Positions 1 to 7,447 of a stretch of 57,358 nt of DNA are shown piece by piece (position 1 is the first letter of the stretch; each line of letters opens with the position of its first letter). Origin of the DNA: Pseudomonadota bacterium (GTDB lineage: Bacteria > Pseudomonadota > Alphaproteobacteria > Caulobacterales > Caulobacteraceae). The notes beneath the pieces were generated by a model. It was not told the DNA's origin. It was given only the letters and a program-made list of their open reading frames with translations, and did not search any database. The stretch lies in NCBI GenBank assembly GCA_023428785.1, contig JAEYWU010000127.1, positions 1 through 57,358 of the forward strand, read 5' to 3'. The position numbers and the translations under genes are program-made.

Positions 1-2
1 AG

Positions 3-557
3 ACCGGCGCGGGCATCGCCGAGCGCGACGGCGTTCTGGACCAGATCGACATCATCGAATGCACGCTGGGCAAGGCCGTTGGCGTGATGGGCGGATATAT
101 CGCGGCGGACGCGGCGGTCTGTGACGCCATCCGGTCGTGGGCTTCGGGCGTCATCTTCACCACCAGCCAGCCGCCGGCCCTGACGGCGGGGGCGCTGGCC
201 TCGGTGCGGCACCTCAAGACGCACCCGGAGCTGCGGGTGGCGCACCAGGAACGCGCGGCGGCGCTGAAGGCGCGGTTCCAGGCCCGGGGCATCCAGGTCA
301 TGGAAAGCTCGGTCAGCCACATCGTGCCGGTGTTCGTCGGCGATCCGGTCCACTGCAAGATGGTCTCGGACATGCTGCTGGAAGAGTTCGGCATCTACGT
401 CCAGCCGATCAACTATCCGACCGTGCCGCGCGGCACCGAGCGCCTGCGTTTCACCCCGTCGCCCGACCACGACGACGGCATGATGGACGCCCTGGTGGAC
501 GCCGTCGACGCGCTCTGGACCCGCTGCAACGTCGCCCGGATGCCGGCGGTCGCTTGA
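3..557 (+). CDS. hemA: 5-aminolevulinate synthase, C-terminal part (cut by window start)
   Basis: This is the C-terminal portion (184 residues in view) of ALA synthase, the PLP enzyme that condenses glycine and succinyl-CoA in the C4 (Shemin) route to haem used by alphaproteobacteria. The in-frame reading begins at base 3. Near the start it shows the segment TLGKAVGVMGGYI, whose Lys is the PLP Schiff-base residue, then the family's typical run on to YVQPINYPTVPRGTERLR, which is the characteristic substrate-binding end region. The N-terminal half lies outside the window. The close relative 2-amino-3-ketobutyrate ligase is less likely because the tail matches ALAS. The next gene begins two bases after the stop. 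Confidence 0.93.
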   Translation, partial: TGAGIAERDGVLDQIDIIECTLGKAVGVMGGYIAADAAVCDAIRSWASGVIFTTSQPPALTAGALASVRHLKTHPELRVAHQERAAALKARFQARGIQVMESSVSHIVPVFVGDPVHCKMVSDMLLEEFGIYVQPINYPTVPRGTERLRFTPSPDHDDGMMDALVDAVDALWTRCNVARMPAVA

Positions 558-559
558 AG

Positions 560-1084
560 ATGCTGCATCGTCGGGGGTTCGGCGGTGCGATGCTATCTGC
601 TGCCCTTCTCGCCAAAGCGGCGCCAGCGAGGTCACAATCGATGCGGCAACTCGATGAAGAGCTGGTCTCGTTCTCTCCCGAGGTCCGCAGGCGACTTGAG
701 GCCTTGCGCGCCGAGCCGAAGTTCGGGCCGCATTCATACCCGCCGGCGGGATATACCGGACCGGATACGCCAGAAGACCTGGAACCTCTTGTCGCGATCG
801 TTAACCTGGCTATCGAAGCCGTACTGTCGATTTCGGGAGAGACTATCGCCGCATCAAGCGTACGGCCGATCCTCCATCGCGCGATTGAAGAGGGGGACTT
901 GTTCGCCACTGAGGACCGCGAAAGGGTCTGGGGATACGTCCTGGAAATTTGGTATATTCTCGACTTCCACTCACCGCTTTTTGCGGAGCTACTCAGTTAT
1001 CGCGGCGTGCAGCTCCCGGACGGCTATTCCGAGCCTCTTCCACCCGGATGGTCCTCTCCCGGTCAGCCGCGCGAAATCGACTGA
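560..1084 (+). CDS. Hypothetical exported protein with RR-type signal peptide
   Basis: This 174-residue protein is not recognised. It starts at an ATG two bases past the hemA stop. The N-terminus (MLHRRGFGGAMLSAALLA) has a twin arginine followed by a hydrophobic stretch and a likely signal-peptidase site near ARSQ, so export, perhaps by Tat, is inferred. The mature part is acidic, predicted mostly helical, and ends in a Pro/Gly-rich tail. Codon third positions look less GC-biased than in the neighbours (codons such as ATT, TTT and GTA are frequent), which suggests recent acquisition or weak expression. A longer reading opening at 137 would run antiparallel-free through hemA in another frame and is not credible. 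Confidence 0.6.
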   Translation: MLHRRGFGGAMLSAALLAKAAPARSQSMRQLDEELVSFSPEVRRRLEALRAEPKFGPHSYPPAGYTGPDTPEDLEPLVAIVNLAIEAVLSISGETIAASSVRPILHRAIEEGDLFATEDRERVWGYVLEIWYILDFHSPLFAELLSYRGVQLPDGYSEPLPPGWSSPGQPREID

Positions 1085-1097
1085 GCGCCACTACATA

Positions 1098-1127
1098 TTG
1101 TAACTATCCCCCCTGAGGGACTAGATA
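1098..1127 (+). promoter_or_regulatory. Putative housekeeping promoter of glyA
   Basis: TTGTAA at 1098-1103 and ACTAGATA at 1120-1127, separated by 16 bases, resemble the Caulobacter-type housekeeping promoter (TTGACG and GCTANAWC). Transcription would start near 1135, about 25 bases upstream of the glyA start. The stretch is locally AT-rich compared with its surroundings. The assignment rests on consensus matching by eye. Confidence 0.4.
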
Positions 1128-1159
1128 TGCGCCCCTGATCCGAGCCCCGGGGGACGCCT

Positions 1160-2443
1160 GTGACTGCCTACACCCACGCCGACTATTTCTCGCGTTCGCT
1201 GTCCGACGCGGACCCGGATATCTTCAAGGGTATCCAGGGCGAGTTGGGGCGTCAGAAGGAGCAGATCGAACTGATCGCGTCCGAGAACATCGTCTCCAAG
1301 GCGGTGCTGGAAGCGCAGGGCTCGGTGCTGACGAACAAGTACGCGGAAGGCTATCCGGGGCGCCGCTACTATGGCGGCTGCGAATACGTCGACGTGACTG
1401 AGGATCTGGCGCGCGAGCGGGCCAAGGAACTGTTCGGCGCGGCCTTCGCCAACGTCCAGCCGCACTCGGGCGCCCAGGCGAACCAGGCGGTGTTCATGGC
1501 GCTGCTGCAGCCTGGCGACACCTTCCTGGGCATGGACCTGGCCTGTGGCGGTCACCTGACCCACGGCTCGCCGGCGAACCAGTCGGGCAAGTGGTTCCGG
1601 CCGGTCACCTACAAGGTGCGCGAGGACAACCATCTGATCGACTATGATCACGTGGCCGAGATGGCGCAGCGCGAGAAGCCGAAGCTGATCCTGGCGGGCG
1701 CCTCGGCCTATTCGCGGCACATCGATTTCAAGCGCTTCCGCGAGATCGCGGATTCGGTCGGCGCCTATCTGATGGTCGACATGGCGCACTATGCCGGCCT
1801 GATCGCGGGCGGCGTCTATCCGGACCCGGTGCCCCATGCGGACGTGGTGACGACGACGACCCACAAGACCCTGCGAGGGCCGCGCGGCGGCATGATCCTG
1901 TCGCGCGATCCGGAACTGGGCAAGAAGATCAACTCGGCGGTCTTCCCGGGCCTGCAGGGCGGTCCGCTCGAGCACGTGATCGCGGCCAAGGCCGTGGCGT
2001 TTGGTGAGGCGCTGAAGCCCGAGTTCAAGGCGTATGCGGCGCAGGTGGTGAAGAACGCCCAGGCGCTGGCGGCCGTGCTGGTCGATCGCGGCCTGGCGAT
2101 CGTGTCAGGCGGCACCGACAGCCACCTGATGCTGGTGGACCTGCGTCCCAAGGGTGTGACGGGCAAGGCGACCGAGCTTCAGCTCGAACATGCGCTGATG
2201 ACCTGCAACAAGAACGGCGTGCCGTTTGATACGGCGCCCTTCACCGTCACCTCGGGCGTTCGCCTGGGAACGCCGGCGGGCACCACGCGCGGCTTCGGCG
2301 AAACCGAGTTCCGCCAGATCGGCGAATGGATCGCCGACGTCGTCTCCTCCATGAACGGTGGCGATGAGGCCGATCCGGCCGTCGTCGCCCGGGTCGCGGC
2401 CGAGGTGCGTGAACTCACGCATCGCTTCCCGATTTACGGATAA
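1160..2443 (+). CDS. glyA: Serine hydroxymethyltransferase
   Basis: A 427-residue cytosolic PLP enzyme that interconverts serine and glycine and feeds one-carbon units to tetrahydrofolate. The length is normal for the family. Visible landmarks are the N-terminal QIELIASENIVS segment, the YAEGYPGRRYYGG substrate-binding region, and THKTLRGPRGG, where Lys236 forms the PLP aldimine. A GTG start at 1160 follows a GGGGGA ribosome-binding site. It stands upstream of nrdR with only 7 bases between stop and the next start, so the two are probably cotranscribed, as in many alphaproteobacteria. Confidence 0.97.
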   Translation: MTAYTHADYFSRSLSDADPDIFKGIQGELGRQKEQIELIASENIVSKAVLEAQGSVLTNKYAEGYPGRRYYGGCEYVDVTEDLARERAKELFGAAFANVQPHSGAQANQAVFMALLQPGDTFLGMDLACGGHLTHGSPANQSGKWFRPVTYKVREDNHLIDYDHVAEMAQREKPKLILAGASAYSRHIDFKRFREIADSVGAYLMVDMAHYAGLIAGGVYPDPVPHADVVTTTTHKTLRGPRGGMILSRDPELGKKINSAVFPGLQGGPLEHVIAAKAVAFGEALKPEFKAYAAQVVKNAQALAAVLVDRGLAIVSGGTDSHLMLVDLRPKGVTGKATELQLEHALMTCNKNGVPFDTAPFTVTSGVRLGTPAGTTRGFGETEFRQIGEWIADVVSSMNGGDEADPAVVARVAAEVRELTHRFPIYG

Positions 2444-2450
2444 GCCTCTG

Positions 2451-2909
2451 ATGAAATGCCCGTTCTGCGGAAATCCTGATACCCAGGTTAAGGACAGCCG
2501 GCCGTCGGACGACGGCGCGGCCATCCGCAGGCGTCGGTTGTGCGGAAAGTGCGAGGGCCGCTTCACGACCTTCGAGCGGGTCCAACTGCGCGAGCTGGTG
2601 ATCATGAAACGGAACGGCCGGCGCACCCCGTTCGATCGCGACAAGCTGGAGCGGTCGCTCAGGATCGCGCTCAGAAAGCGGCCGGTTCAGCCTGATCAGA
2701 TTGAACAACTGGCGTCGCGCATCACGCGCCAGCTCGAAAGCCTGGGCGAGACGGAGATCCCGTCCTCGACTGTCGGCGACTTCATCATGAAGGCGCTCAA
2801 GGGCATCGATGAGGTGGCCTATGTCCGCTACGCCTCGGTGTACAAGGACTTCCGCCACACCGGGGACTTCGCCCGGTTCCTAGGCGACGAAGGCTATAGC
2901 GACGAGTGA
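2451..2909 (+). CDS. nrdR: Transcriptional repressor NrdR
   Basis: A 152-residue nucleotide-sensing repressor of ribonucleotide reductase genes. The N-terminal zinc ribbon is intact, with Cys3/Cys6 (MKCPFC) and Cys31/Cys34 (CGKC), and is followed by the ATP-cone domain (LVIMKRNGRRTPFDRDKLERS region). The length is typical. The ATG at 2451 gives exactly the usual N-terminus; upstream in-frame starts would add an unrelated extension inside glyA. The stop TGA overlaps the ribD ATG (TGATG). The nrdR-rib-nusB order is widely conserved among proteobacteria. Confidence 0.96.
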   Translation: MKCPFCGNPDTQVKDSRPSDDGAAIRRRRLCGKCEGRFTTFERVQLRELVIMKRNGRRTPFDRDKLERSLRIALRKRPVQPDQIEQLASRITRQLESLGETEIPSSTVGDFIMKALKGIDEVAYVRYASVYKDFRHTGDFARFLGDEGYSDE

Positions 2910-3598
2910 TGCCCGAGGGGCTGAAGGTCACGCTCAAGCTGGCGACCTCGCTGGACGGTCGTATCGCGACGGCCAGCGGCGAGTCCCGCTGGATCACCGG
3001 TGAGGCGGCGCGCGCGCAGGGCCACCGCCTGAGGGCCGAGCATGACGCCATTCTGGTCGGGGTGGAGACGGTCATCGCCGATGATCCGGCCCTGACGGTC
3101 CGGCTGGCCGGGCGGGATACGCCCGAGGCCGCGCCGGACGGCTATTCACCGAGCGATCTCGATGCGGTCGGCAGGCAGCCCTTGCGGGTGATCCTGGACA
3201 GTCGCCTGCGCACGCCGTCTCTGGCCGAGGCGGCCAAGGCGGGATGCTTGATCCTGACCGTCGAGGAGCCGCGCCCGATCCGGAGGGCCCAGGTCGAGCG
3301 GGTTGAGGCGGGCGAGGAGGGGCGCCCCACCGTCGAGGCGGTGCTGGCGGCGCTGGAGAAGCGCGGGATCGGATCGGTCCTGATCGAAGGCGGCGGCCAG
3401 GTGGCGGCGAGCTTTCTGAAGGCTGGGGCCGTCGACCGGATCGAATGGTTCCGTGCGCCGGTCCTGCTGGGCGCCGAGGGACGGCCGGGCGTGGGCGGTC
3501 TGGCGCTTGAGAAACTGGCGCAAGCCCCCAAGTACCGTCGCGTCGCCGTGGAGGTCCTCGGAGACGACCTTTGGGAGCGCTACGCGCGTATCGACTGA
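2909..3598 (+). CDS. ribD: RibD-family reductase domain protein (no deaminase domain)
   Basis: A 229-residue protein covering only the C-terminal reductase half of bifunctional RibD, which reduces 5-amino-6-(ribosylamino)uracil phosphate with NADPH in riboflavin synthesis. It begins directly with the reductase strand (VTLKLATSLDGRIATASGESRWITG) and has the NADPH-binding region near VLIEGGGQVAASFL. The N-terminal zinc deaminase domain (HAEVxAL and PCxxxGxxxPC motifs) present in standard RibD of about 370 residues is absent, and nrdR ends at the start codon, so no hidden deaminase precedes it. The deaminase must come from another gene. The start overlaps nrdR by one base; an in-frame GTG at 2906 is an alternative. 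Confidence 0.85.
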   Translation: MPEGLKVTLKLATSLDGRIATASGESRWITGEAARAQGHRLRAEHDAILVGVETVIADDPALTVRLAGRDTPEAAPDGYSPSDLDAVGRQPLRVILDSRLRTPSLAEAAKAGCLILTVEEPRPIRRAQVERVEAGEEGRPTVEAVLAALEKRGIGSVLIEGGGQVAASFLKAGAVDRIEWFRAPVLLGAEGRPGVGGLALEKLAQAPKYRRVAVEVLGDDLWERYARID

Positions 3599-3601
3599 GC
3601 C

Positions 3602-4192
3602 ATGTTCACCGGCATCGTCACCGACATCGGACGCGTGCGGTCGGTCCGCCAGACCGAGCGCGACCGTCGCTATGAGATCGAGACTGCCTGGGACACGGCC
3701 GGGATCGACCTGGGCGCCTCCATCAGCCATGCGGGCTGCTGTCTGACGGTGACCGAGACGGGGCCAGGCTGGTTCGCGGTCGAGGTCTCGGGCGAGACCC
3801 TGTCGAAGACGACCCTGGGTGAGTGGGCCGAGGGCGGCCGGATCAATCTGGAGCGCGCCGCTCGCCTCGGCGACGAGATGGGCGGGCACATCGTCTCCGG
3901 GCATGTCGACGGACTGGGCGAGGTGGTTTCGGTCGAGACGGAGGGCGGATCGCGCCGGATCGTTGTCGAAGCGCCGGAGCCTTTGCACCGGTTCATCGCC
4001 GCCAAGGGTTCAATCACGATCGATGGTGTGTCGCTGACGGTGAATACGGTCGAGGGGCGCGCGTTCGGCGTGAACGTCATTCCGCATACGCTGGAAGCCA
4101 CCACTCTGTCCGAGCTGAAACCCGGTTCGCAGGTGAATCTCGAGATCGACATGCTGGCGCGATACCTCGCAAGGTGGCAGGAGACGGCATGA
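3602..4192 (+). CDS. ribE: Riboflavin synthase alpha chain
   Basis: This 196-residue protein performs the last step, the dismutation of two 6,7-dimethyl-8-ribityllumazine molecules to riboflavin. The protein begins with the hallmark MFTGIV. The two homologous lumazine-binding barrels can be followed: the first contains SHAGCCLTV and the second DGVSLTVNTVEGRAFGVNVIPHT. The length is normal. It lies 3 bases after ribD, and its stop overlaps the ribB start (ATGA). The chain of short overlaps through this operon argues for coupled translation. Confidence 0.96.
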   Translation: MFTGIVTDIGRVRSVRQTERDRRYEIETAWDTAGIDLGASISHAGCCLTVTETGPGWFAVEVSGETLSKTTLGEWAEGGRINLERAARLGDEMGGHIVSGHVDGLGEVVSVETEGGSRRIVVEAPEPLHRFIAAKGSITIDGVSLTVNTVEGRAFGVNVIPHTLEATTLSELKPGSQVNLEIDMLARYLARWQETA

Positions 4193-4830
4193 CCTATTCC
4201 GCGCCCATTCCGGAGGCGTCCATCAGCCCGATCGAAGCCATCATCGCCGAGGCGGCCGCCGGCCGTCCGTTCATCCTGGTCGACGCCGAAGACCGGGAGA
4301 ACGAGGGGGATGTGGTTATACCCGCGAGCTTCGCGACGCCCGAGGTGATCGCCTTCATGGCGCGTGAGGCGAGGGGCCTGATCTGCCTGTCGATCACAAC
4401 CGAGCGCGCGGACCGCCTTAATCTCAAGCCGATGACGGACACGAACCGGTCGGGTCTGGGCACCGCCTTCACGGTGTCGATCGAGGCCGCCGAGGGCGTG
4501 ACGACCGGGATTTCCGCCGCAGACCGCGCGCGGACGATCGCTGCGGCCATCGCCGCCGATGCGCGGCCGGACGATATCGTCAGCCCCGGGCACATGTTCC
4601 CGATCGTTGCGCAGGACGGCGGCGTGCTCGCTCGTCCGGGTCACACCGAGGCTTCGGTCGACATCGCGCGGCTGACGGGTCAGGAGCCCGCGGGCGTGAT
4701 CTGCGAGATCATGAATGACGACGGCACCATGGCGCGCCTGCCCGAACTGATCGTCTTCGCGCGCAAGCACGGGCTGAAGATCGGCACGATCGCCGACCTG
4801 ATCGCCTATCGTGAGGGAGGCGAGCGATGA
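4189..4830 (+). CDS. ribB: 3,4-dihydroxy-2-butanone 4-phosphate synthase (RibB only)
   Basis: A 213-residue enzyme that converts ribulose 5-phosphate to the four-carbon precursor of lumazine. Family motifs are VDAEDRENEGDVV (acidic metal and substrate loop), SIEAAEGVTTGISAADRA, and PGHMFPI followed by RPGHTEASVDI. The protein stops at the end of the synthase domain (IADLIAYR), so the GTP cyclohydrolase II half found in RibBA fusions is missing and must be encoded elsewhere. It starts inside the ribE stop and overlaps ribH by 4 bases. Confidence 0.94.
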   Translation: MTYSAPIPEASISPIEAIIAEAAAGRPFILVDAEDRENEGDVVIPASFATPEVIAFMAREARGLICLSITTERADRLNLKPMTDTNRSGLGTAFTVSIEAAEGVTTGISAADRARTIAAAIAADARPDDIVSPGHMFPIVAQDGGVLARPGHTEASVDIARLTGQEPAGVICEIMNDDGTMARLPELIVFARKHGLKIGTIADLIAYREGGER

Positions 4831-5291
4831 TCGCAGAGCAGGTCCGCGTCCTCATCGTCGAGGCGCGCTACTACAACGACCTGTCCGATCAGCTGCTGGC
4901 GGGCGCCAAGCGCGCGCTGGAGGCGGCGGGCGCGGACTATTCCGTCATCACCGTGCCGGGCGCGCTGGAAATCCCGACCGCGATCGCCCTGGCCGAGGAG
5001 TCCGGCCGCTTCCCGATCGGCGTGCGTTACGACGGCTATGTCGCGCTGGGGACCGTCATTCGGGGCGAAACCTATCATTTCGAGATCGTCTCTAATGAAT
5101 CCGCCCGCGGCATCATGGACCTGGGCATCAATCACCGGCTCGCCATCGGCAATGGCGTACTGACCACCGAAGACGAGGATCAGGCCCAGTGGCGGGCCGA
5201 TCCCAATCAGGGCGACAAGGGAGGCGGCGCGGCTCGTGCGTGCCTGGACCTGATCGCCCTCAAGCGCAGACTGCGCGGAGTATCCGCATGA
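4827..5291 (+). CDS. ribH: 6,7-dimethyl-8-ribityllumazine synthase
   Basis: A 154-residue lumazine synthase that joins the RibB product to 5-amino-6-ribitylaminouracil. It has the typical core: VPGALEIPTAIALA, GYVALGTVIRGETYHFE with the catalytic His, and the phosphate-binding GVLTTEDEDQA segment, followed by a helix ending GGGAARACLDLIALK. It begins in an ATGA overlap with ribB and ends in a second ATGA overlap with nusB. No FMN riboswitch precedes the operon, so regulation is not evident from the sequence. Confidence 0.96.
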   Translation: MIAEQVRVLIVEARYYNDLSDQLLAGAKRALEAAGADYSVITVPGALEIPTAIALAEESGRFPIGVRYDGYVALGTVIRGETYHFEIVSNESARGIMDLGINHRLAIGNGVLTTEDEDQAQWRADPNQGDKGGGAARACLDLIALKRRLRGVSA

Positions 5292-5827
5292 CCGACCCGA
5301 CCGATCCCCGCTCGATGAAGGCGGTGATGGAGCAACTGACGGCCGCCGGGGCCGAACGGCCGTCGGTTGAGACGCCCCTGTCTGCCAAGGAACGCCGCGC
5401 GCGCACCGTGGCAAGGCTGGCCGCCGTGCAGGCGCTCTATCAGATGGAGCTGGCTGGTGAGGGTGTAGAGACCGTGATCAAGGAGTTCTCGGACCACCGC
5501 TTCGACGGTCGGATCGAGGACGAATGGATGGCCGAAGCCGACGAGGGCTATTTCGGCGAGATCGTGCGCGGCGTGGTCGGCGAACAGGCCCAGGTCGACG
5601 GCGCCGTCACCAAGCGTCTGGCCGAGGGCTGGAAGCTGGCGCGGCTGGACGCGACCCTCAGAGCGCTGCTGCGTTCCGGGGCCTGGGAGCTGATGAAGCG
5701 GCCCGATACCCCGCGCGAGGTGGTGCTGGACGAGTATGTCGAACTGGCCAAGGCCTTCTTCGACGAGCGCGACTCCCGCTTCGTGAACGCGGCGCTGGAC
5801 GGCGTCGCGCGCGACGTCCGGGGCTGA
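5288..5827 (+). CDS. nusB: Transcription antitermination factor NusB
   Basis: A 179-residue all-helical RNA-binding protein that works with NusE (S10) at boxA sequences to promote rRNA antitermination. The NusB domain starts near ARTVARLAAVQALYQME and ends with the conserved VVLDEYVELAKAFFDER and RFVNAALDGVAR segment. An N-terminal extension of about 38 residues precedes the domain. The start at 5288 overlaps the ribH stop; upstream in-frame starts lie inside ribH. ribH-nusB-thiL is a widely conserved order. Confidence 0.95.
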   Translation: MTDPTDPRSMKAVMEQLTAAGAERPSVETPLSAKERRARTVARLAAVQALYQMELAGEGVETVIKEFSDHRFDGRIEDEWMAEADEGYFGEIVRGVVGEQAQVDGAVTKRLAEGWKLARLDATLRALLRSGAWELMKRPDTPREVVLDEYVELAKAFFDERDSRFVNAALDGVARDVRG

Positions 5828-5830
5828 GCC

Positions 5831-6823
5831 TTGGGGACGGAGCGTCCCGACGAATTCGACACGATTCTCAGACTGCTGGCGCCGCTGGCCGAGCATCCGG
5901 CCGCGCGCAGCCTGCTGGACGATGTGGCGGTTCTGGAGCCGCCGCCCGGCAAGACGCTGGTCCTGACCCACGACACCCTGGTCGAGGGCGTTCATTTCCT
6001 GCCGACCGATCCGGCCAATACGGTGGCGCGCAAGCTGCTGCGGGTGAACCTGTCGGACCTGGCGGCCAAGGGGGCCCAGCCGTTCGGCTATCTGATGAGC
6101 TGCGCCTGGTCCGAGCGGTGCGACTGGGACTGGCGCGAAGACTTCGCCCGGGGACTGGCGAGCGATCAAGCGCGGTTCGACTTGGCCCTGCTGGGAGGAG
6201 ACACGGTCTCCACGCCCGGGCCCCTGACGCTTGGAGCAACCCTGATCGGCTGGGGCGAGGTCGGTAGGACGCCGAGCCGGGCGGGCGCCTCGGTCGGGGA
6301 CGCCATCCTCGTCAGCGGGACCATCGGCGACGGCGGCCTCGGGCTGGAAGCGGCCGGGAAGTCCGGGGCCAAGCGTTTCGGCGAACTGGACGCGAACTGG
6401 CTCACCGACCGCTATCGACGGCCCCGGCCAAGGCTGGAACTGGCCGAGCTTGTGGCGCGGCATGCGACCGCGAGCGCGGACGTCTCCGACGGGCTGGTGG
6501 CCGACGCGGGAAACATCGCGCGGGCGTCCGGCGTCAGCGCAGTGCTCGACCTGAGGCTCATCCCCTTGTCAGAGGCTGCGCGGCGCTGGCTGGAGCGTCA
6601 GGAGGACGCCGCATCGGCCGTGGCGCGGCTGGCCACCTCGGGCGACGACTATGAGATCGTCTTCACCGTGCCCGCCGATCGGGTTGACCAGGTCAAGGCT
6701 GAAGCGGCCGGCCTGGGCTGTCCCGTGACCCGGATCGGGGTGGTCGAGGCCGGCGACGGCGTCAGGACCACCTATCGCGGGGCGCCCTGGAGCCTGGAGC
6801 ACCAGGGCTGGCGGCATCGCTAA
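5831..6823 (+). CDS. thiL: Thiamine-monophosphate kinase
   Basis: A 330-residue ATP-dependent kinase that makes thiamine pyrophosphate from thiamine monophosphate. Recognisable segments are DEFDTILRLLAP at the N-terminus, the metal-binding LLDDVAVL, the THDTLVEGVHF loop, the AIR-synthase-like LGGDTVSTPGP, and SADVSDGLVADAGNIARAS. A TTG start at 5831, 3 bases after nusB, gives a family-typical N-terminus. It is probably the last gene of the nrdR-rib-nusB transcript. The following gene begins 34 bases downstream. Confidence 0.94.
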   Translation: MGTERPDEFDTILRLLAPLAEHPAARSLLDDVAVLEPPPGKTLVLTHDTLVEGVHFLPTDPANTVARKLLRVNLSDLAAKGAQPFGYLMSCAWSERCDWDWREDFARGLASDQARFDLALLGGDTVSTPGPLTLGATLIGWGEVGRTPSRAGASVGDAILVSGTIGDGGLGLEAAGKSGAKRFGELDANWLTDRYRRPRPRLELAELVARHATASADVSDGLVADAGNIARASGVSAVLDLRLIPLSEAARRWLERQEDAASAVARLATSGDDYEIVFTVPADRVDQVKAEAAGLGCPVTRIGVVEAGDGVRTTYRGAPWSLEHQGWRHR

Positions 6824-6857
6824 CGCAACTTTCACCGTGCCGGGCGACACTGACGGC

Positions 6858-7268
6858 ATGGACAGACGCACACTGCTCGCGGCGGGACTGCTCGCCGCCA
6901 CGGCCAGCACCGCCGCCGCGGAAGAAGCCGCCGATACCGGCCCGGAGACCTATGACCTGACGGTCGTGGGCCTACCGGTCATCATCGACGACCGGATCCG
7001 CAACTATGTGTTCGTCCGCCTGCGGCTGCATCTGGCCGCCGGGCATGATCCCGCCGAGGTGCGCGAGAAGGATCCGCACCTGCGCGACTCGCTCGTCAGA
7101 ATGGCGCACCGCCAGTCGCTGGCCCTGCCGGGCGAGGCCAATCGCCTGTCGCCGGGGCCCCTCGCCGGCCATGTGATGGCGGCCGCCATCCGGGTCTGTG
7201 GCCGCGGAGTCGTCACCCGCGTCGAGGTGATCAGCCAGGACCCGCAGCGGCGCGTCAGCGCCGCCTGA
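6858..7268 (+). CDS. Hypothetical exported protein, weakly FliL-like
   Basis: A 136-residue protein beginning MDRRTLLAAGLLAATAST, a signal peptide with a double Arg and likely cleavage after an Ala-rich stretch. The mature part (VVGLPVIIDDRIRNYVFVRL, then DPHLRDSLVRMAHR) weakly recalls the periplasmic domain of FliL-type flagellar basal-body proteins. This is only a resemblance in the spacing of hydrophobic strands and the final helix. I choose ATG 6858 because it starts the signal peptide; a GTG at 6837 would add seven unhelpful residues. No flagellar genes are nearby. Confidence 0.65.
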   Translation: MDRRTLLAAGLLAATASTAAAEEAADTGPETYDLTVVGLPVIIDDRIRNYVFVRLRLHLAAGHDPAEVREKDPHLRDSLVRMAHRQSLALPGEANRLSPGPLAGHVMAAAIRVCGRGVVTRVEVISQDPQRRVSAA

Positions 7269-7447
7269 TCGCCGATCAGCTTTCACCGAACCGCCCGTTG
7301 CGATCTGGGCGAGATTTTGGCACCGTCCTCCGGTTATTCCCGGGGGGCGCGTTCAGGCGTCCGTAGCGCACGGGGGGACCGGAAGGCGGCCATGAGCGCC
7401 GCGCCAAGGGTCCGCGCGCCCATAACAACGACGAGGACACGACAATC

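Noticed and set aside
2800..3000. Possible FMN riboswitch ahead of the rib genes
   Set aside because: ribD starts within the nrdR stop and ribB/ribH/ribE are overlapped, leaving no leader long enough for the roughly 150-base aptamer, and no RFN-type conserved stretches were seen.
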